A stretch of DNA of 64,000 nucleotides from Aminobacter sp. J41. GTDB lineage: Bacteria; Pseudomonadota; Alphaproteobacteria; Rhizobiales; Rhizobiaceae. Positions within the stretch are counted from its first letter, which is position 1; each line of letters starts with the position of its first letter. The notes beneath the pieces are model-generated. The model made no database searches. It saw only the letters and a list, made by a program, of their open reading frames with translations, and had not been told where the DNA came from. The DNA lies in assembly GCF_000526635.1 (NCBI RefSeq), contig NZ_JAGL01000008.1:62001-126000 (forward strand). The letters are read 5' to 3'. The translations under genes and the position numbers were made by a program. Positions 27,806 through 36,734 of this stretch are shown in pieces.

Positions 27806-28691
27806 GTCACTCGTCGCCACGCTTATCGCCAATCCCGCAAGCCCAGTTCTTTCCGCATCGCTGGCTGATAAGGCTTCGGGCGCACTGCATGCAAGCCGCA
27901 TCGACTGGCTTGCCACGAACGTTGCTGTCGATCTCTTCCTGCCGGAGGGCATCGAAGAAGCCGAGGCGCAGAGCATTGCACGGGAAGCAGTCGGCGGCGA
28001 GCCGGTCGATGTGGTCGTGCAGGAAGCCGAAGGACGGCGCAAGAAGCTGCTCATTGCCGACATGGACTCGACGATGATCGACCAGGAGTGCATCGACGAG
28101 CTCGCTGACGAGGTCGGGCTCAAGGAGCACGTCGCGGCGATCACCGCCCGCTCGATGAACGGCGAGCTCGCATTCGAACCGGCGCTGCGCGAGCGCGTTG
28201 CCCTCCTCGCGGGCCTCCAGACCGCGGTCATCGACCGCCTGATCGAGACCCGCCTGACGCTGGCCTCAGGCGGCCCCACTCTTGTTGCAACGATGAACAA
28301 GGCCGGCGCCTATACCGCGCTCGTCTCAGGAGGCTTCCTGTCGTTCACCGGTCCGATCGCAAAGAAGCTGGGCTTCCAGGAAAACCGCGGCAACACACTG
28401 CTCGAAAAGGATGGCAAGCTGCTCGGCCAGGTCGCCGATCCAATCCTTGGCCGCGAAGCCAAGGCGAGCGCGCTGATCGAGATCTGCGAAAAGCTTGGCA
28501 TCACCCCGCAGGACGCGATTGCCGTCGGCGACGGCGCCAACGATCTCGACATGCTGAAGTTGGCGGGCGCGGGCGTTGCCCTGCATGCAAAGCCGACAGT
28601 GGCCGCGCAGGCGCGTATCCGCATTGACCACGCCGACCTCACCGCCCTGCTCTACCTGCAGGGCTACAAGCGCGACGAATTCGCTGCATGA
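27804..28691 (+). CDS. serB: Phosphoserine phosphatase
   Basis: A 295-residue HAD phosphatase catalysing the last step of serine synthesis. An N-terminal regulatory region (1-80) precedes the catalytic domain: DMDSTMIDQECIDELAD (nucleophile Asp), ALVSGGFLSFTGPIA (Thr/Ser motif II with Lys later in REAKASAL), and AVGDGANDLDML (Mg-binding). ATG at 27804 is selected because the family N-terminus follows; the longer in-frame ORF is antisense to miaA. The stop overlaps the next gene by ATGA. Confidence 0.96.
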   Translation: MSLVATLIANPASPVLSASLADKASGALHASRIDWLATNVAVDLFLPEGIEEAEAQSIAREAVGGEPVDVVVQEAEGRRKKLLIADMDSTMIDQECIDELADEVGLKEHVAAITARSMNGELAFEPALRERVALLAGLQTAVIDRLIETRLTLASGGPTLVATMNKAGAYTALVSGGFLSFTGPIAKKLGFQENRGNTLLEKDGKLLGQVADPILGREAKASALIEICEKLGITPQDAIAVGDGANDLDMLKLAGAGVALHAKPTVAAQARIRIDHADLTALLYLQGYKRDEFAA

Positions 28692-29257
28692 TCCGACTGG
28701 AAACGCAACGCCTCGTCATCCGCAACTGGGAAGATCGCGACCGCGACCTCTTCCACCTGATCAATTCGGACGACGAGGTGATGCGCTTCTTTCCCTTCCG
28801 GCGCACCCGCGAACAGGCGGACGCCATGATGGACCGGCTGCGCGCCGACAATGAAGCGCGCGGCTACGGCTTTGCGGCGCTAGAACTCAAGGCAACGGGC
28901 GAAGCGATCGGCTTCGTCGGCCTCCACCGCGACAATATCCCAGAAGCGCAGCCAGAACCCTTCATAGAGATCGGATGGCGGCTCGCTCGCGAGAACTGGG
29001 GCCACGGTTTTGTGACCGAAGCAGGGCGGGGACTTCTGCGCTTCGGCTTCGAGGGGCTGGGCCTGCCGGAAATCGTTTCCTTCGCAGTTCAGGACAATGA
29101 TCGGTCGATCGCGGTAATGAAGCGGCTGGGCTTCACGCACGATCCGTCGTGCGATTTCGATCATCCGCGCGTGCCCGACACGCACCCGCACCTGAAGCGG
29201 CACGTGTTCTACAGGCTGAAGCGTGAGGAATGGCGCCGCCAGATTGACGGCGCCTGA
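28688..29257 (+). CDS. GNAT-family N-acetyltransferase, RimJ/RimL type
   Basis: A 189-residue acetyltransferase. LETQRLVIRNWEDRDRD is the typical RimL-like opening; FIEIGWRLARENWGHGFVTEA carries the acetyl-CoA pyrophosphate-binding loop and VSFAVQDNDRSIAVMKRLGF is the C-terminal motif. It is coupled to serB by a 4-base overlap. Such enzymes act on protein N-termini or small amines; the substrate cannot be inferred. Confidence 0.9.
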   Translation: MIRLETQRLVIRNWEDRDRDLFHLINSDDEVMRFFPFRRTREQADAMMDRLRADNEARGYGFAALELKATGEAIGFVGLHRDNIPEAQPEPFIEIGWRLARENWGHGFVTEAGRGLLRFGFEGLGLPEIVSFAVQDNDRSIAVMKRLGFTHDPSCDFDHPRVPDTHPHLKRHVFYRLKREEWRRQIDGA

Positions 29258-29264
29258 AGTCCGA

Positions 29265-30794
29265 TCAATCCATCCGGATCGTCACGAAGCGCAGCTCGCC
29301 GTCGGGCGAGGAGAGCATCAGCAGCGCGTTGCGGCGGCCTTGCTTCTTCAGCTCGGCAAGACGGTCCTTTACCTCTTGCGGGGACGTCACGGCTTCCTGG
29401 CCGATCTCGGTGATGACCGTTCCCGGAACGACGCCACTCTCGGCCGCAGTCGAACCGTCCTCGACGGCGGTAACGACGACACCGGTGAGGCTCTCGTTGA
29501 TGCCGTATTCCTCGCGGCGGGCATCATCGAGCTCGCCGAGAGTCATACCAAGAACATCAACCGTCGCGGCTTCAGCATCGTCCGGCGCTGCCTCGGACTC
29601 CGTGCCCGCCGCCTGTGCCGCGTTTTCCAGCCGACCGAGGGTGACCTTGACGGTGACCTCGCCACCCTTGCGGAAGACGACGACGTCGACCGCCTTGCCG
29701 ACCGGGCTCTCGGCAACGATGCGCGGCAGGTCGCGCATCTGGCGAATTTCCTTGCCGTCGAAGCTCAGGATGACGTCGCCCGGCTGGATCGAGCCGTCGT
29801 CAACCGGTCCACCCTTGATGACACCGGCCACCAGCGCGCCGCGGGAACGGTCGAGGCCGATGCTTTCAGCAACCTCGTCCGTCACCGGCTGAATGCGAAC
29901 ACCGAGCCAGCCCCGTCGTGTCTCGCCAAACTCACGCAGCTGGCTGATGACGCCAACCGCAAGCTGCGACGGGATCGAGAAGCCAATGCCGATCGAGCCA
30001 CCGGAGGGCGAGATGATCGCCGTATTGATGCCGATGACCTGGCCGTGCATGTCGAACAGCGGGCCACCCGAATTACCGCGGTTGATCGCGGCGTCAGTCT
30101 GGATGAAGTCGTCATACGGGCCGGAATTAATGTCGCGGCCGCGCGCCGAGACAATGCCGATCGAAACCGAGCCGCCAAGGCCGAACGGATTGCCGATCGC
30201 CATGACCCAGTCGCCGATGCGGATCTTCGAAGAATCACCGAATTCCACCTGCTTCAGCTCGCGCAGGGTTGGATCGACCTTGAGGACCGCAAGGTCCGTC
30301 TGTGGGTCTGTGCCCACAAGCTCGGCCTTCAGCTTGCCGCCATCGGCGAAGTTGACTTCGATCTCGTCCGCGTCGGTGATGACGTGGTTGTTGGTGACGA
30401 CGATGCCTTCCTTGGCATCGATGATGAAGCCGGAACCGAGCGACTGAACCTTGCGGCCGCTGCGGTCGTTGTCGCGGCGTTCATTGAAGAAGTCGTCAAA
30501 GAATTCCTGGAATGGCGAGCCTTCCGGCAGGCCCGGCTGCGGCGAGCCGGGTGTGCGGCGCGCCGGTCGGCCATTCTGGGTCGTCGAGATGTTGACGACC
30601 GCCTCCAGCAGCGGCTCGGCAAGGTCAGCGACCGATGCCGGCCCATGAACCGGCGGCGTCTGCGGCGTGGGCGTGACTTCCTGCGCCCACGCGACTGAAG
30701 GTGTCAGGCCCGAAGACGTCCCCAGCATCACCAGCGCGAGCGCTGTGCAGGCAGAACGCTTGGAAAAGAGGGATGCGATCAGCGACGTCTTCAT
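29265..30794 (-). CDS. degP: DegP/Do-family periplasmic serine protease
   Basis: A 509-residue exported protease and chaperone. A signal peptide (about 1-36, ending PSVAWA-Q) is followed by a trypsin-like domain with the catalytic triad His in NNHVITDA, Asp in DLAVLKVDPTL and Ser in NRGNSGGPLFD, then two PDZ domains (about 285-375 and 400-500: GVRIQPVTDEVAESIGL, GVVVTAVEDGSTAAESG). Met at 30794 gives a normal signal peptide; Met at 30800 and 30902 are alternatives. It follows hflK, hflC and DUF2065 on the same strand, the usual alphaproteobacterial membrane-protein quality-control cluster. It degrades misfolded envelope proteins. Confidence 0.96.
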   Translation of the reverse strand: MKTSLIASLFSKRSACTALALVMLGTSSGLTPSVAWAQEVTPTPQTPPVHGPASVADLAEPLLEAVVNISTTQNGRPARRTPGSPQPGLPEGSPFQEFFDDFFNERRDNDRSGRKVQSLGSGFIIDAKEGIVVTNNHVITDADEIEVNFADGGKLKAELVGTDPQTDLAVLKVDPTLRELKQVEFGDSSKIRIGDWVMAIGNPFGLGGSVSIGIVSARGRDINSGPYDDFIQTDAAINRGNSGGPLFDMHGQVIGINTAIISPSGGSIGIGFSIPSQLAVGVISQLREFGETRRGWLGVRIQPVTDEVAESIGLDRSRGALVAGVIKGGPVDDGSIQPGDVILSFDGKEIRQMRDLPRIVAESPVGKAVDVVVFRKGGEVTVKVTLGRLENAAQAAGTESEAAPDDAEAATVDVLGMTLGELDDARREEYGINESLTGVVVTAVEDGSTAAESGVVPGTVITEIGQEAVTSPQEVKDRLAELKKQGRRNALLMLSSPDGELRFVTIRMD

Positions 30795-30935
30795 GAGCAT
30801 TCTACCAGGATCAGGAGTGGGTTGGAGCCCCGGAGGCCTCACCACGGATGATGACAAACAATACGGCACGTTTGCGACCGCGCGGGAACCATTTCCTGTC
30901 AATCCCGCGTGACGGTGCGGATTCGACAGCCGAGA

Positions 30936-31121
30936 TCAGCCTCGCACAAGCCACACGATCGCAACGCCAAGCGCCATGGCGAAAAGCCCCGCCACGCGCA
31001 TTGCCTGTTCTGGCATGGAAAGCACTTCGGCGGCCAGCCTTCTCGCAAGGTTCGGCAGGCCGCCATAGAGCACGCCCTCGATGACGAGGACGAGCCCTAT
31101 TGCCACTAGGAGATCACTCAC
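30936..31121 (-). CDS. DUF2065-family small membrane protein (YjeT-like)
   Basis: A 61-residue protein with two membrane helices (LLVAIGLVLVIEGVLYGGLP and MRVAGLFAMALGVAIVWLVR). It starts within a 4-base overlap with the end of hflC and precedes degP. DUF2065 genes co-occur with hflKC in many proteobacteria; the function is unknown, and assistance of the HflKC/FtsH complex is inference. Confidence 0.88.
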   Translation of the reverse strand: MSDLLVAIGLVLVIEGVLYGGLPNLARRLAAEVLSMPEQAMRVAGLFAMALGVAIVWLVRG

Positions 31122-32077
31122 TCGGTCGCGCCGGTGGTGATTCCGCCCGTCGGAGCCGGCGTCGCGTTCGGCGCGGTCGCAGGACCGTTGGCCGGCGCGT
31201 TGCCGTCAATGCTGCCGAAGTAGCGGAAGAAGTCCGAATCCGGCGAGAGGACCATGGTCGTTCCCGTACCCTCGAGCGCCTTCGCGTAGGCTGCCATCGA
31301 GCGGTAGAACTCGAAGAAGCCGGGGTCACGCTGGAAGGCATCGGCGAAGATCGCGTTGCGCTGGGCTTCGCCCTCGCCTCGCAGGATCTCCGACTCCCGG
31401 CGCGCATCGGCGACGATCTCGACGACCTCGCGGTCGGCCCGGGCCCGGATACGCTGTGCAGCCTCACGGCCACGGGCACGCAGGCGCTCGGCCTCGGCCA
31501 GACGCTCGGCGCGCATGCGCTCATAAGTCTGCTGCGAGACCTCTTGCGTCAGGTCGGTGCGGCGGATGCGGACGTCGACGATCTCGAGACCGAGCGACGT
31601 CGCGTCCGGACGCAGCTGGTCGCGAACCTCACGCATCATCGACGAACGCTCTTCCGACAGCGCAGCCTCAAAGCCGCGCAGACCGTAGACGCGGCGCAGG
31701 GCAGCGTCGAGGCGGGTACGCAGGCGCTGCTCGGCGAGCGGCACGCTGCCCGAGACGGCCAGACGGAACCGGCGCGGATCGGAAATGCGATAGGCGATGA
31801 AGGCGTCCACTTCGTAGAAGCGGCCGCCGGATACCTGCACGCGGATGTCATCGAGGTCGAAGCGCAGGACGCGGTCTTCGATCAGCTGCACATTGTCAGC
31901 CTCCATGAAGCCGAAGGGCAGCTTGAAGTAGATGCCGGGCTCAGACTTCACATCGACGATCTCGCCGAAACGCAGGACGATCGCCTGCTGGCGCTCGTTG
32001 ACCACGTAGATCGACGACCACAGCAGGAAGAGGAGGATGGCGCCGATGACAGCGAAGATTGGAATACGGTTTGCCAT
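31118..32077 (-). CDS. hflC: HflC, FtsH-modulating SPFH/band-7 protein
   Basis: A 319-residue inner-membrane protein with an N-terminal helix (PIFAVIGAILLFLLWSSIYVV), a band-7/SPFH domain (about 25-210: VNERQQAIVLRFGEIV, PGIYFKLPFGF) and a long coiled-coil (about 165-270). The C-terminus is a Pro/Ala/Thr-rich tail. With HflK it forms a cage around FtsH that limits proteolysis of membrane substrates. hflK stop and hflC start share base 32077. Confidence 0.96.
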   Translation of the reverse strand: MANRIPIFAVIGAILLFLLWSSIYVVNERQQAIVLRFGEIVDVKSEPGIYFKLPFGFMEADNVQLIEDRVLRFDLDDIRVQVSGGRFYEVDAFIAYRISDPRRFRLAVSGSVPLAEQRLRTRLDAALRRVYGLRGFEAALSEERSSMMREVRDQLRPDATSLGLEIVDVRIRRTDLTQEVSQQTYERMRAERLAEAERLRARGREAAQRIRARADREVVEIVADARRESEILRGEGEAQRNAIFADAFQRDPGFFEFYRSMAAYAKALEGTGTTMVLSPDSDFFRYFGSIDGNAPANGPATAPNATPAPTGGITTGATE

Positions 32078-33171
32078 CAGTTGTTACCTCCCTGCTGACC
32101 GGCGGGGCGCAGTTCAGGCAGCGGCAGGTATGGGATCACGCCCTGCCCGTTGCCCTGCCCGACGATGACCTTGTTCGAGCCCTGGAGAACGTTTTCCATG
32201 GTCTCAAGGAACAGGCGGCGGCGTGTCACGTCTGGTGCCTTGGCATATTCTTCGTAGACGGAGACGAAGCGCTGGGCTTCACCTTCGGCTTCCTGCACGA
32301 CCCGCGTCTTGTAGGCGGCAGCCTCTTCGCGGATCTGCGCGGCCTCACCGCGGGCGCGGCCAAGTTGCTGGTTGGAGTACTGGTTGGCTTCTTCGACGAA
32401 GCGGTCCTCGTCCTGCTCGGCGCGCTGAACCTCTTCGAACGCGTCCGCCACTTCGCGCGGCGGTGCCGCGTCCTCGATTGAGATCGCGGTGATGGCAAGG
32501 CCGGCCTGGTAGTCGTCGATCGTCGCCTGGATAATCTCGCGGACGTCCTCGGCGATACCCTGGCGGTCATCGCGGAAGATGTCCTGGGCCGGGCGGCGGC
32601 CGACAACCTCGCGCATCGCGCTCTCTGCAACCTGGCGCAGCGTGGCATCCGGATCGGAGACGCGGAAGAGGTAGTCCATAGGGTTCGCGACCTGGTAGGC
32701 CACGGAGAAGCGGACATCGACGATGTTCTGGTCGCCCGAGAGCATCAGGCCCGAAGCGCCGCCCGCGCGGCTGTCGCCGATGTTGATGAGGCGCTCGGCC
32801 ACGGTCGCCTTCTCGACAGTTTCGACCGGCCACCAGTGGAAGTGCAGGCCTGGCTCGGACACTTCTTCCTTCGGCTTACCGAAGCGAAGCTCGACGGCCA
32901 GCTCATCCGGCTGGACCGTGTAGATCGCCTGGAAGAACCAGAGCACGACCAGCACCAGGCCGATGAGGCCCAGCATCGCCGGGTTCACGCCGCCGCCACC
33001 GGGCAGCGCCTGCCTCAGACGGTCCTGGCCGCGGCGAATAATATCTTCAAGATCAGGAGGATTGCCGCCCGGACCACTCGGTCCTCGCGGCCCCTGCCCC
33101 CAGGGGCCTCCTCCTCCACCGCTGCCGCCGCCCCAAGGGCCGCCGCCGCCGTTCTGATTGCTCCAGGGCAT
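32077..33171 (-). CDS. hflK: HflK, FtsH-modulating SPFH/band-7 protein
   Basis: A 364-residue partner of HflC. A Gly/Pro-rich cytoplasmic N-terminus (about 1-65) is followed by one membrane helix (MLGLIGLVLVVLWFFQAIYTV), an SPFH domain (VQPDELAVELRFGK, PGLHFHWWPVE, NIVDVRFSVAYQV) and a coiled-coil rich in Glu/Arg. It opens the hflK-hflC-DUF2065-degP run. The 157 bp between it and folA probably hold its promoter. Confidence 0.96.
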   Translation of the reverse strand: MPWSNQNGGGGPWGGGSGGGGGPWGQGPRGPSGPGGNPPDLEDIIRRGQDRLRQALPGGGGVNPAMLGLIGLVLVVLWFFQAIYTVQPDELAVELRFGKPKEEVSEPGLHFHWWPVETVEKATVAERLINIGDSRAGGASGLMLSGDQNIVDVRFSVAYQVANPMDYLFRVSDPDATLRQVAESAMREVVGRRPAQDIFRDDRQGIAEDVREIIQATIDDYQAGLAITAISIEDAAPPREVADAFEEVQRAEQDEDRFVEEANQYSNQQLGRARGEAAQIREEAAAYKTRVVQEAEGEAQRFVSVYEEYAKAPDVTRRRLFLETMENVLQGSNKVIVGQGNGQGVIPYLPLPELRPAGQQGGNN

Positions 33172-33328
33172 GAATTTCCTCTTTCTAGGATATCGTGTCG
33201 TTGGAAATCGCGACGTGCAGAGGAACTACCCCCCGCGTGTTGCCATTGTATCGCGTTATAGGGATGCGTTCAGGTGCTTTCAATGCGAAGCGCCCTCCTT
33301 TCGCGCGTGCGCAAGCCTTTGTGCGGCC

Positions 33329-33832
33329 TTATGCGCCAGGGATCCGCTCATAGATGACGTGGCGCGTCGCGTGGCTGTCGTTCTCGCCGGCAGGATAGTC
33401 CTGGCTCGACACGACCTTCCAGACATCGGGGTCAATGTTCGGGAAGAACGTGTCCCCATCGATCGAGGCGAGGACGTGGGTGACGTCGAGCCGGTCGGTG
33501 AACGGGAGTGCGTCCACGAAGATCTGACCGCCGCCAATGATGCTCGCAGCCTCCGCACCCGTCCCTTTGGCCAGCGCGATCGCCTCCTCGAGCGAATGAA
33601 CGACGTCCGCACCTTCCGCGGCATATTTCGCATCGCGTGTGATGACGATGTTCTGGCGGCCGGGCAGCGGCTTCTTCGGCAGCGACTCCCACGTCTTACG
33701 GCCCATCAGGATGGGCTTTCCCATCGTGGTTTGCTTGAAGCGCTTGAGATCGGTCGACAGCCGCCATGGCAGGCCGCCGTCGCGTCCGATTACACCATTC
33801 TCCGCGACACCCACCACAATGGTCACGATCAT
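33329..33832 (-). CDS. folA: Dihydrofolate reductase
   Basis: A 167-residue DHFR regenerating tetrahydrofolate. VGVAENGVIGRDGGLPWRLSTDLKRFKQTT carries (in parts) the active-site Trp/Asp region, PILMGRKTWESLP the NADPH-binding arginine and IIGGGQIFVDALP the GG motif. Length is standard for a chromosomal type. It follows thyA and a DUF4424 gene on the same strand; ThyA produces the dihydrofolate that this enzyme recycles. Confidence 0.96.
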   Translation of the reverse strand: MIVTIVVGVAENGVIGRDGGLPWRLSTDLKRFKQTTMGKPILMGRKTWESLPKKPLPGRQNIVITRDAKYAAEGADVVHSLEEAIALAKGTGAEAASIIGGGQIFVDALPFTDRLDVTHVLASIDGDTFFPNIDPDVWKVVSSQDYPAGENDSHATRHVIYERIPGA

Positions 33833-33845
33833 ATGCGGATCTCCG

Positions 33846-34850
33846 TCACTGCTCGATCTTCTTCAGGAGCAGCACATTGATGTCCTGCTGCGGATAAAAG
33901 TCCTCGGCCGTCATCTCGAACGTCGTTTCGCCGGTCTTGCGAACGCCGGTCCCGCAGAAGCTGACGAGGTTTTCAGCCGCGCCTTTGTCGATCACCAGCC
34001 GGAATTTCTTGATCGGACCTGCCCAGTTGGCGCCGGTGGTCAAGACGTAGGAGATCCAGTTCTCGTAGAAGGGCGCAACCTTGTCCGGGTTTTCCGCCGC
34101 GCGGCGCTCGACGCTCTTTAGGAAGGCATCGTCGACGCAATATTTGTCACGATATTCTGTGAGGCCCTCACCGGTCGCCTTTCCGTCCTCCATGAAGGTG
34201 ACTGCAACGGTGCCGCCTACGCTGGGCTGATAGCGGTGGCGTACGGAAATGCGCTCGCCGCGCGGGAACTTTGCCCGCCACCAATAGGTCGCCCGCAGCG
34301 ACCAGACCGGCACGTCATGCTCCTGCATGCCCTCGCCCGCATCCCAGCTTTCGCGCACCAGCATGCCGCGCGCGAGCCAGTCCTGCTTCACCGCTTCCGG
34401 CAGCTTCGTGACGGCCTCGACTGTTGCCTCGGCAAAAGGGTTGAGCGGAACGTTGTGCTGACGCAGCAGCTCGGTCACATCGAGACCGACGGCGTAAGCC
34501 TTCCGCTCCAGTTCAGGCTCGAACGGCTTTCCGTCGACCTCGATGGTGAATTGGAACATATTGTCGGCCTCGCGGTCGGGGATCGCGACATCCGACCACG
34601 GGTTACCCTCGATCTCCGGCATCGGGAATGCGACGATGCTTTCGACGTCTGCGCCACCCGTGTTGCGGAAGACGTAGTCGACGCGCACTTCGTCCTCGGA
34701 GATGTAAAGGTCCTCGCTCTCCATCTCGACCGCATCCGAGCGGACGAACACCAGTCCGCCGGTCTTGAGTTCGGCCATTGTGTCGTTGGCGCGGGCCGGC
34801 GCGGCACCGAGCAGGGATGCGGCGGTCGCCGCGAGCAAATACTTCTTCAA
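33846..34850 (-). CDS. DUF4424-family exported protein, TTG start
   Basis: A 334-residue protein: signal peptide MKKYLLAATAASLLGA (TTG read as Met) cleaved near ARA-N, then a beta-rich exported domain beginning NDTMAELKTGGLVF with EDLYISEDEVRVDYVFRN, matching DUF4424. The start is decided by GGAGGGG 4 bp before TTG 34850; the in-frame ATG at 34922 would bury the signal peptide. The function of DUF4424 is unknown. It lies between thyA (31 bp) and folA (13 bp), all on one strand, yet is a periplasmic protein. Confidence 0.82.
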   Translation of the reverse strand: MKKYLLAATAASLLGAAPARANDTMAELKTGGLVFVRSDAVEMESEDLYISEDEVRVDYVFRNTGGADVESIVAFPMPEIEGNPWSDVAIPDREADNMFQFTIEVDGKPFEPELERKAYAVGLDVTELLRQHNVPLNPFAEATVEAVTKLPEAVKQDWLARGMLVRESWDAGEGMQEHDVPVWSLRATYWWRAKFPRGERISVRHRYQPSVGGTVAVTFMEDGKATGEGLTEYRDKYCVDDAFLKSVERRAAENPDKVAPFYENWISYVLTTGANWAGPIKKFRLVIDKGAAENLVSFCGTGVRKTGETTFEMTAEDFYPQQDINVLLLKKIEQ

Positions 34851-34881
34851 AGTGCCCCTCCCTATCAATCCGCCTGCCGCA

Positions 34882-35676
34882 TCAGACCGCGATCGGCGCC
34901 TTGATGCTTGGATCTGCGACATAGTTCTCCAGCGTGAAATCTGAAAACTTGAACGCGAAAAGGTCCGTGACCTCCGGGTTGATCCGCATGTCCGGCAGCG
35001 GCTTGGGGGTGCGGGTCAGCTGCTCGCGCGCCTGGTCGAAATGGTTGGAATAAAGATGAGCATCGCCGAGGGTGTGGATGAACTCGCCGGCCTTCAGTCC
35101 CGTCACCTGCGCGACCATCATCGTCAGCAGCGCATAGGAAGCGATGTTGAACGGTACGCCGAGGAAAATATCCGCCGACCGCTGGTAGAGTTGGCACGAC
35201 AGCTTGCCGTTGGCGACATGAAACTGGAACAGGCAGTGGCACGGCGGTAGCGCCATGTTGTCGACCTCAGCCGGGTTCCAGGCCGTCACCACCAGGCGGC
35301 GCGAGTTCGAATTGGTGCGGATCTGCTGGATCACATTCGCGATCTGGTCGATCGAGCCGCCGTCGGGCTTTGGCCACGAACGCCACTGCGAGCCGTAGAC
35401 AGGGCCGAGGTCGCCATTCTCGTCGGCCCACTCATCCCAGATCGTCACGCCGTTCTCGTTAAGATAGCGAATGTTTGTATCGCCGGCGAGGAACCACAAC
35501 AGTTCGTGGATGATCGAGCGCAGGTGCAGCTTCTTCGTCGTCAGGACGGGAAAGCCCTCGCTGAGGTCGAACCGCATCTGGTAGCCGAACACGCCGCGCG
35601 TGCCGGTGCCGGTGCGGTCGCCGCGGTCGACGCCATTGTCGAGCACGTGTTGAAGAAGGTCGAGGTACTGCCGCAT
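34882..35676 (-). CDS. thyA: Thymidylate synthase
   Basis: A 264-residue enzyme, the exact length of E. coli ThyA, converting dUMP to dTMP with methylene-tetrahydrofolate. [19 protein letters not shown] is the dUMP/folate loop, [12 protein letters not shown] includes the catalytic Cys, and [18 protein letters not shown] and [12 protein letters not shown] complete the active site. The C-terminal IKAPIAV is the flexible tail that closes over the folate. Met at 35676 is chosen over the 33-residue upstream extension. Confidence 0.97.
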   Translation of the reverse strand: MRQYLDLLQHVLDNGVDRGDRTGTGTRGVFGYQMRFDLSEGFPVLTTKKLHLRSIIHELLWFLAGDTNIRYLNENGVTIWDEWADENGDLGPVYGSQWRSWPKPDGGSIDQIANVIQQIRTNSNSRRLVVTAWNPAEVDNMALPPCHCLFQFHVANGKLSCQLYQRSADIFLGVPFNIASYALLTMMVAQVTGLKAGEFIHTLGDAHLYSNHFDQAREQLTRTPKPLPDMRINPEVTDLFAFKFSDFTLENYVADPSIKAPIAV

Positions 35677-35902
35677 CGTCCGCCATCCATGAGATTCTGG
35701 CGCGATCCTAGCCGATCCGTGCTGACGAGTCTTTCGTCTGAAGCCCCTTGTCAACGGATTGAGCCGTCCACGCACAGCCGGGAGCCCGCTATACGGCCGT
35801 CACCCCATAACTGGTCAAAATTGACTTAAATGCGATCGGTTTCGTTCACCATCTGTAGGCGAGACTCATTTACCCAATCGGTCATCCGAACCGGGGAATC
35901 TC

Positions 35903-36118
35903 ATGAACTGCGAACTCGATCTCGCACGCTGGCATCTTGCCCGCGCGGCTCAACACTTGGCTGGAGACGACGAATTCAGGACCAATGCGCGGCTGGCGAT
36001 CGACCTGCTGATCTCGGGTATCATGACGGTAAAGGCTCCACTGGAAAGTTCCAACGTCATTCCCTTTCCGGGCCTCGCGACGCAGCGCGATGCTGATCCG
36101 CAACGGAGCGGAAGGTAA
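35903..36118 (+). CDS. Small hypothetical protein with IPFP motif
   Basis: A 71-residue protein with two amphipathic helices (LARWHLARAAQHLAGDDEF and ARLAIDLLISGIM), a Lys/Pro linker and VIPFPG. GGGGAATC lies just upstream of the ATG as a ribosome site. It resembles the 78-residue protein at 46210-46446 across the helices and the I-x-FP motif, suggesting a small paralogous family. Function unknown; no membrane segment. It is divergent from thyA and upstream of the tmRNA gene. Confidence 0.65.
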   Translation: MNCELDLARWHLARAAQHLAGDDEFRTNARLAIDLLISGIMTVKAPLESSNVIPFPGLATQRDADPQRSGR

Positions 36119-36279
36119 GCAGCCGCCCGAAGGGCACACTTGACCTTGCCCCCTCCTGAACCGGCCCGCCAACCCCTCTTCACCGCCCTTTGTAAATCCG
36201 CAACATCGCGGCGAAAAATTCCCGCGAACCGCGTGAACGAACCCTTCCAATCGCGCACGAGACTACCTATATTCGCGGC

Positions 36280-36600
36280 GTCGGTTTCGGCCGACTATGG
36301 AAATAAACGGGCGGTGTAATAAGCCTATCGGACCCGGGGGCGGTACCCGGCGCCTCCACCAGGAACAGCGGTTCGCCGCTGTTGCTGATGGGGGCGAAAC
36401 AGGATCGACGAGGGTGTAAAGATCGACCTTTTTCCCGGCATTGTACCACCGTTATCGGGCTACCCTTATAGTTGCCAACGACAACTATGCTGAGGCACGT
36501 CTCGCTGCTTAATGCGGCGCGATAGTCTCGAATCAAGCCCTGTGGGATAGCACCTTCAGGCGGGGTTCGGAGGTACCTGGCAACAGAAACCTCCACTTCC
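36280..36600 (+). ncRNA. ssrA: tmRNA, circularly permuted two-piece alphaproteobacterial type
   Basis: The acceptor piece comes first: T-arm CCGGG-loop-CCCGG (36334-36350), acceptor strand CGCCTCC (36351-36357), A and encoded CCA (36359-36361). After a short intervening segment the coding piece begins GGGGGCG (36390-36396), which pairs with CGCCTCC to form the 7-bp acceptor stem, then GAAACAGGATCGACGAGG. The tag reading frame (36474-36512) encodes ANDNYAEARLAA and TAA. The ends are approximate: a -10-like TATATT is at 36268-36273, a GTCGG/CCGAC hairpin at 36280-36295 and a GGAGGT/ACCTCC hairpin ends at 36594. It rescues stalled ribosomes with SmpB. Confidence 0.95.
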
Positions 36601-36734
36601 CTTCCAGCCTTCAATTTCGCGTATCTGCATGTGGTTTGTCTTTGCTGCTATCGCTGCAAAGCGCTATATCCGGTTTACGCAAGCCTCGCGCTTGACTACA
36701 CCAAGCGGGTTCGATTCACGGAAACCCTACGCCT

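Noticed and set aside
36267-36614. A 115-codon minus-strand frame over the tmRNA
   Set aside because: The region folds as tmRNA with acceptor stem, CCA and tag frame on the plus strand; the antisense frame has no homology.
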